The notes under the pieces were generated by a model. It worked only from the letters and a program-made list of their open reading frames with translations. It was not told the origin of the DNA and made no database searches. Source: Pseudomonadota bacterium (GTDB lineage: Bacteria; Bdellovibrionota_C; UBA2361; SZUA-149). From it: DNA of 64,000 bases. The DNA lies in NCBI GenBank assembly GCA_029555385.1, contig JAKPSH010000221.1, forward strand, positions 1-64,000, given 5' to 3'. Each line of letters starts with the position of its first letter. Positions within the stretch are counted from its first letter, which is position 1. This document shows, one piece after another, positions 53,153 to 60,632 of this stretch. Both the position numbers and the translations under genes were made by a program.

Positions 53153-55693
53153 TTACGTCAAGCGCGCTGGGCAGAGCCGGGAGATTTCCTCAAAGTAGCG
53201 CACAAGAACCGCGTCAAAGCAATAGCGCTCCAGAACTGTTCTTCTCCCACCCTCGACCAAGCGCGAAGCAAGTTCGGGATCGTCAAGCACTTGCTGGGCC
53301 TTGCGCGACAATGCGCCAGGAGTGTTGACATCAAAAGCAAGAGCATTTATGCCGTCATCAATTTGCTCCGCAAGCCCGAATACGGTACTCGATACAAGCG
53401 GCACGCCGTAAGCGAACGCCTCCAGAGAGACCAGCGGCGCAGATTCCTCGCGTGAGCTGATCACCATCAGATCGCTTGCACGGTAATATGGCGCAACTTC
53501 CTTTGTCTCCGGGACAAACACCACTTCACTTTCAAGCCCAAGATCCTTGCTCATTGCCACAAGCACATCCAAGAATTCAACCTTACGTGCACCCACGATC
53601 ATAAACCGGAAGGACCGCTCAGGCATGCGCGTTTTGAGCAGAGCCATCTCCCGCAGGAAAATATCCTGACCTTTACGCAGCGCGGTCGTGCCGATCACCG
53701 TCACCACAGTATCATGCTCACCTGCGCCAATTATCCGGCGCGCCTCGCCGCGCGGCAGACTGCCGCAAATTTGGTTAATTTTAGCAGTGTCCACAGCATT
53801 GGGGATAACTACCGCCGCACCGGCACGAAGATACGGCGCAAAAAGCCGTTCCGTAGATTGGGCGACAAAAACTGCCCGCGGCACGCTGGCAAGACTACGC
53901 AAAAACGCGAGCCTGAGCGCCGGTGCGAGGTCCGCCTTCCACGACAACGGATCAACGCTTTCATGGATCGCCCAAAGAGCCGGCAATTTTAGCCGCGATG
54001 CCGCATCCACCGCCCAAAAAGCATCGATTACATTGGCGTAGAGCATAGCAGGCGCAAAATCACGGCAGCACACGGCAAATTCAAGCATCGCCTGGCCGTA
54101 GCTTGCTGTATCCGATCCGGCAGCGGCCAAACACGCGAGGATCCGCACCGGCACACCGAGCGCTGAATATTCGTCACGCAACTCACCATCGTGCGGTGAT
54201 ACAACGAGCATGTCTTCTGCCTTGATGTTGCGGGTGTTCATATACTTCACCACCTCCAACAAAACCTTAGGCGCACCCTCCACCGCAGAAAGGTTGTGTG
54301 AGCAAAAAACTAATCGCCGGCGCTCAGCCGCGCGGGCCGCGGTTTCTGGCCTGAGCGTCCGCTTTGATCTCAGGCGAAAGCCGGCCCGGCCCGCTGCGTA
54401 CAATACATTCCGCATGGCGCACTCAACCATGCTCGTGCTTTGCCGTACATTAATCAGCTTCGCCAAGAGATCCTTCATCTTGTCCGGCCCTGGAACGAAC
54501 GGCCTAGCGGCACCATCTGCCTGCACAAGCATACGCACGTATCCCGGGTAGGGTCCAAAAACGCTGGGGTGAATGGTTAAACGAAACCCCGCAGGCTGAC
54601 CATAGTCCAGCGCCGGATAACGCTGCAAAATGTCCGGACGCGGCGAGAAAGACAACCCGGCAACTTGCCCACTGGCCTTGCTGAATTCAACCTCAGTTCG
54701 CGCTGCTTGAAAAACAAAGACCGGCTCGTCCAAATTCGCGCTGAGCACCCAGCCGCTGATTTCGACTTCACCACAGCCGGTGCGCTTTACGCTTTCGATC
54801 TCGCCAATTATGGCGCCGTCTTCACCGGCCTGCGCCGGCGGCTGCCAGTTCAGATTTGGACCAGGAATAATCATCTCACGGCCCGATTTGAAAACAACAC
54901 GAGCTTCAACGCTTAACGTGCCAATCAGCTCCTGGCGCGCAAGGACTTCTCTCGACAAATCGCTGCGGCGCACCAGTTTAGAAAACCGGCATGAACACGC
55001 CTCCTTGATATCAGGTAAAGCACCGAATTGCAGCGGAGAAGAAATACCGCGCGAAGCTTCCCCGCATGGAATTTTGCCCAGCAGAAGATCTACTCTTGCC
55101 ACGGCATCGCCCGGGCACACCGCCCAACCGTCAAAGACGATCATGTCGCTGTAAATATCCCCGTTGTGACTGGGTGACATGAATCCACCGCGCGGGGCAT
55201 CCCAAGATTCCCGCGCAAAAACTGAAATAACAGCAGGATTAGACAAGCTAACCTTACCGCCATGTTCAGCGGCAAGTGCCAACGAAAACAGTCGTGCACA
55301 CTCGTTCGCCTTTGGAATTAGTGCGCTAATGTTAATTGAACCAAAAACGTCGACAACAACTCCCGGCAAAGTCCCAGCGGACAGCACGACACTGCGTTCA
55401 GAAGGGGTAAGCCGGAAATCCTCCAAATAAGCACAACCGGGAGCTGCTTCCAGCGGCACTTCTGCGCCAAAAAACAAGAGCCCTGCGCTTTGTTCCGTGC
55501 GCTTGCCGCCATGCTCTTCGATAATTACTTTAATTTGCGGCAGTTGTTCCTCGCCACGACAAGCGTTCGCACCATCTGCCGGAAGCAGACACCAGCCACG
55601 CAACGTAATTCGCTCAGCCATACGCGAAGATTTATCCTGCGGCTCAAGCAGCCGAAGGACCAAACAAGAATCGAGCGTGCTGTTTTTTTGCAT
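53153..55693 (-). CDS. large GT4-type glycosyltransferase with unknown N-terminal half
   Basis: 846 residues. Residues about 470-846 are a GT-B, family 4 type glycosyltransferase: FCSHNLSAVEGAPKVLLE, GTTALRKGQDIFLREMALL and the donor-site stretch SREESAPLVSLEAFAYG with its paired Glu, then VSSTVFGLAEQI. The N-terminal about 430 residues are beta-rich with two similar blocks (each with GWAVCPGDAV- or GWVLSANLDE-like strands), possibly carbohydrate-binding. It probably builds surface polysaccharide. It ends 86 bases from tRNA-Cys. Confidence 0.85.
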   Translation of the reverse strand: MQKNSTLDSCLVLRLLEPQDKSSRMAERITLRGWCLLPADGANACRGEEQLPQIKVIIEEHGGKRTEQSAGLLFFGAEVPLEAAPGCAYLEDFRLTPSERSVVLSAGTLPGVVVDVFGSINISALIPKANECARLFSLALAAEHGGKVSLSNPAVISVFARESWDAPRGGFMSPSHNGDIYSDMIVFDGWAVCPGDAVARVDLLLGKIPCGEASRGISSPLQFGALPDIKEACSCRFSKLVRRSDLSREVLARQELIGTLSVEARVVFKSGREMIIPGPNLNWQPPAQAGEDGAIIGEIESVKRTGCGEVEISGWVLSANLDEPVFVFQAARTEVEFSKASGQVAGLSFSPRPDILQRYPALDYGQPAGFRLTIHPSVFGPYPGYVRMLVQADGAARPFVPGPDKMKDLLAKLINVRQSTSMVECAMRNVLYAAGRAGFRLRSKRTLRPETAARAAERRRLVFCSHNLSAVEGAPKVLLEVVKYMNTRNIKAEDMLVVSPHDGELRDEYSALGVPVRILACLAAAGSDTASYGQAMLEFAVCCRDFAPAMLYANVIDAFWAVDAASRLKLPALWAIHESVDPLSWKADLAPALRLAFLRSLASVPRAVFVAQSTERLFAPYLRAGAAVVIPNAVDTAKINQICGSLPRGEARRIIGAGEHDTVVTVIGTTALRKGQDIFLREMALLKTRMPERSFRFMIVGARKVEFLDVLVAMSKDLGLESEVVFVPETKEVAPYYRASDLMVISSREESAPLVSLEAFAYGVPLVSSTVFGLAEQIDDGINALAFDVNTPGALSRKAQQVLDDPELASRLVEGGRRTVLERYCFDAVLVRYFEEISRLCPARLT

Positions 55694-55914
55694 AAAATCC
55701 GTGCGTCAACACCGGTTCGAATTATCTCTTTTTTTCTAAGCTAGGCGCAACACCTCTCCGTTTGCCCAGGCTTAGACAATTTCTTGCCAAGAACCAGGAA
55801 TAGCTTCGTCCCAGAAGCTAAAATAGGACCACGAACAGCAAATCATACCGCCTGCTTCGTGTGAATACCTGTGCTCTTTGAAATTCGCCGTTTGGCGTGC
55901 AAACTAACTTTCCA
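55694..55914. other. first part of the 335-base gap before the DDAH-like gene
   Basis: Together with the leader at 55915-56021 this fills the gap between divergent genes. No gene is seen. It should hold the promoters of both neighbours, but I cannot point to confident boxes. Confidence 0.5.
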
Positions 55915-56021
55915 CCAAGCCTGCCGGCAGGATAGCAGAGCAGGCTTGGCGGTGGTGACGAATAAAGGTTTTCGTCAGCTCCTTCTCAAGCTGCAAGCAG
56001 TCTCACAACGAACAGAAGGAG
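55915..56021 (+). promoter_or_regulatory. structured 5' leader that can hide the ribosome site of the DDAH-like gene
   Basis: Three hairpins lie in series. CCAAGCCTGC (55915-55924) pairs with 55940-55949. TGACGA (55956-55961) pairs with TCGTCA (55972-55977). CTCCTTCT (55979-55986) pairs perfectly with AGAAGGAG (56014-56021), which is the Shine-Dalgarno of the gene at 56029. The layout resembles a riboswitch or translational control leader; no known class is recognised. The first arm includes a short palindrome (55920-55931). Confidence 0.5.
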
Positions 56022-56028
56022 AGAAGCG

Positions 56029-56943
56029 ATGAGAGTGATCAATTCCAGTAATTGGCGTGAGTTGGTCAGGTCGCCGCGCGGGCTTACGCTGCGTGACTTG
56101 TGGCAGGACAGCTGCGCGCTCGTTGTGCCGCCGGCAAAAAGCATGCCGAGCGATTGCGAGCGTCCGAAAGCTTCGCATCCGCCAAATGCCGACTATGATA
56201 CAATCCTCTTCGAGTGGACAGAGTTCTTGGGCGCGCTGAGACAATGCGGCGTCGAACTCATCTCTCCAGAGATTGACGAGTGGTTCGCTGATCAGGTCTT
56301 CGTCGGGGATCACCTGCGTTTATTCGGCCACCTCTGCGTTCAGGGCCAGATGCAGTCACGCCGGCGGCAGCGCGAAGCACAGCGCATAGCCAAGGCAGCA
56401 CGGCGGCTCATTCCGTGCGAAAACTGGCGAAGCATCGCAGCCTGTGACCCCACGGCCGTCCTCGAAATCGGCAACATCGTTGCCTTTCCTGAATGCCGGC
56501 TTGCTTTTGTCGGCATCTCCGGAAGAGTCAACGAGAGCGGTGTTCGCGTGTTTCGCCAGATTTGCGCCGAGCTTGACTGGCGGGCGGTGCCCACCGAGTT
56601 TGATTCTTCAAGAATCACACATCTCTCAACAGCGATCGCGCCAATTGGTGACGGTGTTGCGTTGGTTGATCCAACGGCGACCGATCCGGTTCATCTCAAC
56701 CGCCAAGGGATAGAGACGATTGATACTCCGCCGCACGAACCACAGGCAACAAGTTCGTTCTTGGTTTCGTTGGCCAAGCGCAAATGCGTCATTGTCCCGA
56801 AGGACAATCCAGAAACTTGCGCGATTTTGGACCGGCGAGGCTGCGAGCTGCTTATTTGCGCAATGGACCAGCTCATCGACTGCTACGGAGTCGCCGGAGC
56901 ACTGTGTGCGTTCGTGAAGGCCGCCCCGGAAAAGAGGAAATAA
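56029..56943 (+). CDS. amidinotransferase-fold protein, DDAH/arginine deiminase-like
   Basis: 304 residues. The C-terminal two thirds follow the dimethylarginine dimethylaminohydrolase pattern: FADQVFVGD (Asp88), VLEIGNIVAF, FVGISGRVNESGVRVFRQI, ITHLSTAI (His198), DTPPHEPQATSSFLV and a late Cys293 in GALCAF. The catalytic Cys and His are therefore present, but GGD is replaced by IGN (Asn149). The family hydrolyses guanidino groups to citrulline-like products. The substrate is unclear. A strong AGAAGGAG ribosome site precedes it, inside a hairpin. Confidence 0.7.
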   Translation: MRVINSSNWRELVRSPRGLTLRDLWQDSCALVVPPAKSMPSDCERPKASHPPNADYDTILFEWTEFLGALRQCGVELISPEIDEWFADQVFVGDHLRLFGHLCVQGQMQSRRRQREAQRIAKAARRLIPCENWRSIAACDPTAVLEIGNIVAFPECRLAFVGISGRVNESGVRVFRQICAELDWRAVPTEFDSSRITHLSTAIAPIGDGVALVDPTATDPVHLNRQGIETIDTPPHEPQATSSFLVSLAKRKCVIVPKDNPETCAILDRRGCELLICAMDQLIDCYGVAGALCAFVKAAPEKRK

Positions 56944-57008
56944 CGAAACGGAGATAATTATGTGTTTCAACAACATGCAGAATCGGGCACCGATGCTCGA
57001 GGCCGGCA

Positions 57009-57048
57009 GGCGGTTCATTTTGGGTTTTCCCAAATTGGTCACCCCGCC
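57009..57048. terminator. possible bidirectional terminator between the DDAH-like gene and queF
   Basis: GGCGG (57009-57013) pairs with CCGCC (57044-57048), and inside it TTTGGG (57019-57024) pairs with CCCAAA (57029-57034) around TTTT. It lies in the 116-base gap between convergent genes. The T-runs are poor. Confidence 0.4.
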
Positions 57049-57059
57049 GGCTCTGCAGG

Positions 57060-57413
57060 TCACTGCTGGTACTGGGCTTTGATTACGGTATGAATCCCAC
57101 CGCGAACATTGAAATCACCGGTTACCGTCATTTTCTTTGGCGAAATTGCAGCAACCAGGTCATCCAAAATTTGATTCGTCACCGCCTCATGAAATGCGCC
57201 CTCGCTGCGGAATGACCAGAGATACAGCTTCAATGATTTAAGCTCAACACACAATTGATCGGGCACGTAAACAATGCGAATCTCCGCAAAGTCCGGCTGT
57301 CCGGTCTTCGGACAAACACAAGTAAATTCTGGGCACTGAAATGAAATTTCATACTCCCGCCCGGGACGGGGATTAGGAAACGTATCAAGCTGCTTAGAAG
57401 GTGCACTTGCCAT
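57060..57413 (-). CDS. queF: NADPH-dependent preQ0 reductase QueF (short type)
   Basis: 117 residues, the unimodular YkvM-type length. Reduces preQ0 to preQ1 in queuosine synthesis. Catalytic Cys34 lies in [11 protein letters not shown] with Asp41, and [13 protein letters not shown] and FHE are the substrate and dimer motifs. It is divergent from queC across 172 bases. Confidence 0.96.
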   Translation of the reverse strand: MASAPSKQLDTFPNPRPGREYEISFQCPEFTCVCPKTGQPDFAEIRIVYVPDQLCVELKSLKLYLWSFRSEGAFHEAVTNQILDDLVAAISPKKMTVTGDFNVRGGIHTVIKAQYQQ

Positions 57414-57585
57414 AATTTCTATTCACTTGTGCTTGCTTTGGACAGCGGATACTAGCATCAGCAGCCGCACATGAAAAGGCCTGCTGCACGCCCGATCATG
57501 ACCAGAGCGAAACATGGATCCAATTTTGACAAGGTAATGAGCACCGCTTAATATGACCGCAAAAATTATGTTATCGGAGAGCAAA

Positions 57586-58299
57586 ATGAACGGCTCAGAC
57601 GCGGATAAACGTGCGGTAGTGCTTCTCTCAGGCGGACTTGATTCAACCACCGTATTGGCCATCGCAAAAAGCGCGGGTTATGAACTATTTGCGCTCTCCG
57701 TTGACTATGGCCAGCGCAACCGGACCGAAATTGAATGTGCCGCCGCAACTGCCCGGCACTGGCAAGTTCGCGAACATAAACGCATCAGTATTGACCTGCG
57801 CACATTCGGCGGCTCCTCGCTTACCTCCGACGCACCGGTCGAGAAAAGCAGGCCGGAAAGCGCCATAGGCGCGTCCATTCCCAATACATACGTTCCTGCA
57901 CGCAATACCTTGCTCCTTGCTTACGCACTTGCGTGGGCTGAAGTTATTCGCGCCGGCCATATCTTCATCGGCGTCAATGCCGTCGACACAAGCGGCTATC
58001 CGGACTGCCGCCCGGAATTTATCGCCGCTTTCAGCACATTGGCAAACCTGGCGACAAAAATGACCACGGAGCTCCGGCAACGGATTGTTATTCACGCCCC
58101 GCTGCAGCAAATGAGTAAAGCCGAGATTATCCGCACAGGAACCCGACTCGGTGTTGACTATGCCTTGACCAGTTCATGCTATGACCCGCTTCCTGGCGGC
58201 AGCCCTTGCGGCTGCTGCGATGCCTGTCTGTTGCGCCAGCGCGGTTTTGAGCAGGCAGACTTGACCGATCCACTAGATTATCCCGCTCGAGAGTCATGA
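57586..58299 (+). CDS. queC: 7-cyano-7-deazaguanine (preQ0) synthase QueC
   Basis: 237 residues from the ATG at 57586, which has TCGGAGAG at good spacing; an ATG at 57553 lacks a ribosome site. The PP-loop VVLLSGGLDSTT, YVPARNTLLLAYALAWAE and zinc cysteines in SSCYDPLPGG plus CGCCDACLLRQRGF are present. Converts 7-carboxy-7-deazaguanine to preQ0 using ATP and ammonia. It overlaps queE by 4 bases. Confidence 0.96.
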   Translation: MNGSDADKRAVVLLSGGLDSTTVLAIAKSAGYELFALSVDYGQRNRTEIECAAATARHWQVREHKRISIDLRTFGGSSLTSDAPVEKSRPESAIGASIPNTYVPARNTLLLAYALAWAEVIRAGHIFIGVNAVDTSGYPDCRPEFIAAFSTLANLATKMTTELRQRIVIHAPLQQMSKAEIIRTGTRLGVDYALTSSCYDPLPGGSPCGCCDACLLRQRGFEQADLTDPLDYPARES

Positions 58300-58955
58300 G
58301 CTACGAAGTTGCTGAAATTTTTTACTCGCTGCAAGGTGAAGGACTGCATGCCGGCAGAAGTGCTGTGTTCTGCCGCTTTGCGCGGTGCAATCTCTGGAGC
58401 GGCGAAGAAGCCGACCGCCCATCATCGCCGTGCTGGTTTTGTGATACTGATTTCCTGCGCAAGGACGGACAGCTTGGCGGAACTTACCCTGGCGCTTCGC
58501 AGCTTGCGGATGTCATTTACCGCTGTTGGCACACTGCCGTTTGTACGCTCGATGCCGCTCAGCAACCCTATGTGGTTTTTACCGGAGGGGAGCCGCTGCT
58601 TCAGCTTGACGATCACTTGCTAAAGCACGTAAAAGCGTACGGCTTCTGTAGTGCTGTCGAAACGAACGGAACCATCCCTGCCCCCTCGCTTGTTGACTGG
58701 ATCACCGTCAGCCCCAAGGCAAATACCCCGCTTATACAACAATCGGGCAACGAGCTGAAATTGCCGTTCCCGCAAGAGGATATAGACCCGGCCTGTTATC
58801 TGGGGATGAATTTCGAGTATTTTTTCCTGCTTCCTATCTATCTGCCGGACCCACAACAGACTGCGGAAAATACCCGTCTTGCACTAGCATACTGTCTGGC
58901 CAATCCGCCATGGCGTTTGACTGGTCAGGCTCATAAACTCTGGAACATCGCTTAA
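58296..58955 (+). CDS. queE: 7-carboxy-7-deazaguanine synthase QueE
   Basis: 219 residues, radical SAM family. The 4Fe-4S site has the CX14CX2C form of some QueE proteins: Cys31, Cys46 and Cys49. The start YEVAEIFYSLQGEGLHAGR and GGEPLLQ are typical. Converts carboxytetrahydropterin to CDG. queD is not in the window. Confidence 0.93.
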   Translation: MSYEVAEIFYSLQGEGLHAGRSAVFCRFARCNLWSGEEADRPSSPCWFCDTDFLRKDGQLGGTYPGASQLADVIYRCWHTAVCTLDAAQQPYVVFTGGEPLLQLDDHLLKHVKAYGFCSAVETNGTIPAPSLVDWITVSPKANTPLIQQSGNELKLPFPQEDIDPACYLGMNFEYFFLLPIYLPDPQQTAENTRLALAYCLANPPWRLTGQAHKLWNIA

Positions 58956-59065
58956 TTCCCCCGCGGCAACTCATTGTCTTGATCTCCGGCTGATTTTCTA
59001 GCAGAGTAAGCAAGTATTTATGCGCGCAGCATAGAAGCCCATAAGCAATAGCGCCGGGGGGAATT
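58954..59065 (+). promoter_or_regulatory. inverted repeat that can mask the exosortase ribosome site
   Basis: AATTCCCCC (58954-58962), just at the queE stop, is perfectly complementary to GGGGGAATT (59057-59065), which forms the Shine-Dalgarno of the exosortase gene and touches its TTG start. The two are about 95 bases apart. Pairing would reduce exosortase translation. Confidence 0.35.
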
Positions 59066-59925
59066 TGGGGAAAATCACCGAACTTCGCATATTACTGCCG
59101 CTCTGCCTAGGAATCGGTCTGGCGGTCCTTTTCTATCCGACTTTGCGGGATGTGGCTGAAATATGTTGGAACTATGAGGACTACTCGCACGGGTTATTGC
59201 TGCCGTTTATTACCGGCTACTTAATCTGGTGCCGGCGCGAAGAAATCGCAGAACGCCTGCCCGTGGATAATGCTTCAGCAGTCGGTTTCTCAAAACTTGG
59301 CGCGTTTCTCTATGCAGCCGGGTTGATTGGCTACCTGCTCGGGCGTGCCGGCGATTCTTTTTTTGCCTGCTGGATTTTTCTGTTTCCCACACTCATTGGC
59401 GTTTTACTGCTTTTGTTTGGTGCACGGTTAGTTGCACCTATTGCCGGCCCTTTGCTGATCAATTATATGGCCAAGCCAGTGCCTGATTCACTGCTGCCCA
59501 AGCTGCTCAATCCGTTTCAAACTTTTGCTGCCGCAGTGAGCGCAAAGGTGCTGGAGCTCTTCCAAGTTCCGGTTCATGCCATGGGCAACGTAATTGAGAT
59601 TCCGGGCATGCGGCTTCTAGTCGAACAGGCGTGCAGCGGGATGCGCTCGCTCATTTCGCTGATTACCGTTGCGCTCATCGTTCTTGCGTTGATGGAGCTG
59701 AACTGGCTGGGCAGCGTGCTCATCCTGGCCATTGCCGTAATCACCGCAGTCATTTTGAATATTGTCCGCGTTGCCTTGACGGGCCTTCTCGCCTATTTTG
59801 TTGATCCGGCGACCGCTACCGGCTTTTTCCATTCTTTTGCAGGAATGGTCGTTTTTTTGCTGGGACTCGCGATACTTTTCTTTTTCGGACGGCAGTTGGA
59901 ACCTAGATTCCGGAGGATCAAATGA
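59065..59925 (+). CDS. exosortase
   Basis: 286 residues from a TTG start behind GGGGGG. About eight membrane helices. The catalytic triad of exosortases is present: Cys190 (EQACSGMRSL), Arg235 (NIVRVALTG) and His256 (FFHSFAG). Exosortases cut proteins with PEP-CTERM-like tails and deliver them to the surface, usually with exopolysaccharide synthesis. No such tail was seen on the proteins in this window. It overlaps the EpsI gene by 4 bases. Confidence 0.93.
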   Translation: MGKITELRILLPLCLGIGLAVLFYPTLRDVAEICWNYEDYSHGLLLPFITGYLIWCRREEIAERLPVDNASAVGFSKLGAFLYAAGLIGYLLGRAGDSFFACWIFLFPTLIGVLLLLFGARLVAPIAGPLLINYMAKPVPDSLLPKLLNPFQTFAAAVSAKVLELFQVPVHAMGNVIEIPGMRLLVEQACSGMRSLISLITVALIVLALMELNWLGSVLILAIAVITAVILNIVRVALTGLLAYFVDPATATGFFHSFAGMVVFLLGLAILFFFGRQLEPRFRRIK

Positions 59926-60611
59926 CTCGTGCCGTATCTCTCGCCGGAGCACTTTTTGCCGTTGTCTTCTTTATTATTGCGGGGTCCGCATACGGTATGC
60001 TCCGTACACGCCTCTCGGCAGCCGAGGTTGCCGCAGTGGATCTGCGCGCATTGCCTTATCAACTTGGGCGCTGGCGAGGTGTCGACGGACCAGGATTGGC
60101 CAAGGTCGCCCGCGATATTCTTAAACTTGATCATGCACTAAAGCGCACTTATACCGACGCTGACGGAAACATGATTGATTTGTACATCGGCTATTGGACA
60201 CATCAAAGCGGCGAACATCAGGCGGCGAAGCATTCGCCGGCAATCTGCCTTCCGGCAAACGGCTGGAGCACCTGGTCGCACAGCGAGAAGTTGTTCAAGT
60301 TTCCCCAAACCGCGCCAGACAATCCGTCGCTTAGAGCAAATAGCCTTATTGCGCAGTCTGCACAGCGGGACTTTTTGTTTCACTATTGGTTCTTCAGCGG
60401 AAAGCGCACTTACGCCAACGAATGGAGTGCGCTGCTTTTTATCACCATCGAGAAACTGCTGCACAACCGCTCTGACGGCGGACTAGTTGAAATCTCTACC
60501 CCTCTGGGTCAGAGCGGAGGCGAAACAACCAAGCTGACACGGGCTGAACAAAGACTTCATGAATTCACGCAAGAGCTTTATCCTGAGCTGATGCGTCTCG
60601 TGGCAAAGTAG
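59922..60611 (+). CDS. EpsI domain protein (exosortase-associated)
   Basis: 229 residues. An N-terminal signal anchor (about 4-24) is followed by an EpsI/DUF3485 domain: LPYQLGRWRGVDG, IDLYIGYWTHQSG, HSPAICLPANGW and HYWFFSGKRTYANEW. EpsI proteins accompany exosortases in exopolysaccharide loci, sometimes fused to them. The exact role is unknown. Confidence 0.9.
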   Translation: MTRAVSLAGALFAVVFFIIAGSAYGMLRTRLSAAEVAAVDLRALPYQLGRWRGVDGPGLAKVARDILKLDHALKRTYTDADGNMIDLYIGYWTHQSGEHQAAKHSPAICLPANGWSTWSHSEKLFKFPQTAPDNPSLRANSLIAQSAQRDFLFHYWFFSGKRTYANEWSALLFITIEKLLHNRSDGGLVEISTPLGQSGGETTKLTRAEQRLHEFTQELYPELMRLVAK

Positions 60612-60632
60612 AAGATTCGGCAATGCTGCGTC

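Noticed and set aside
55915-56021. Known guanidine or preQ1 riboswitch
   Set aside because: The characteristic loops of those classes were not recognised, so only a general structured leader is claimed.
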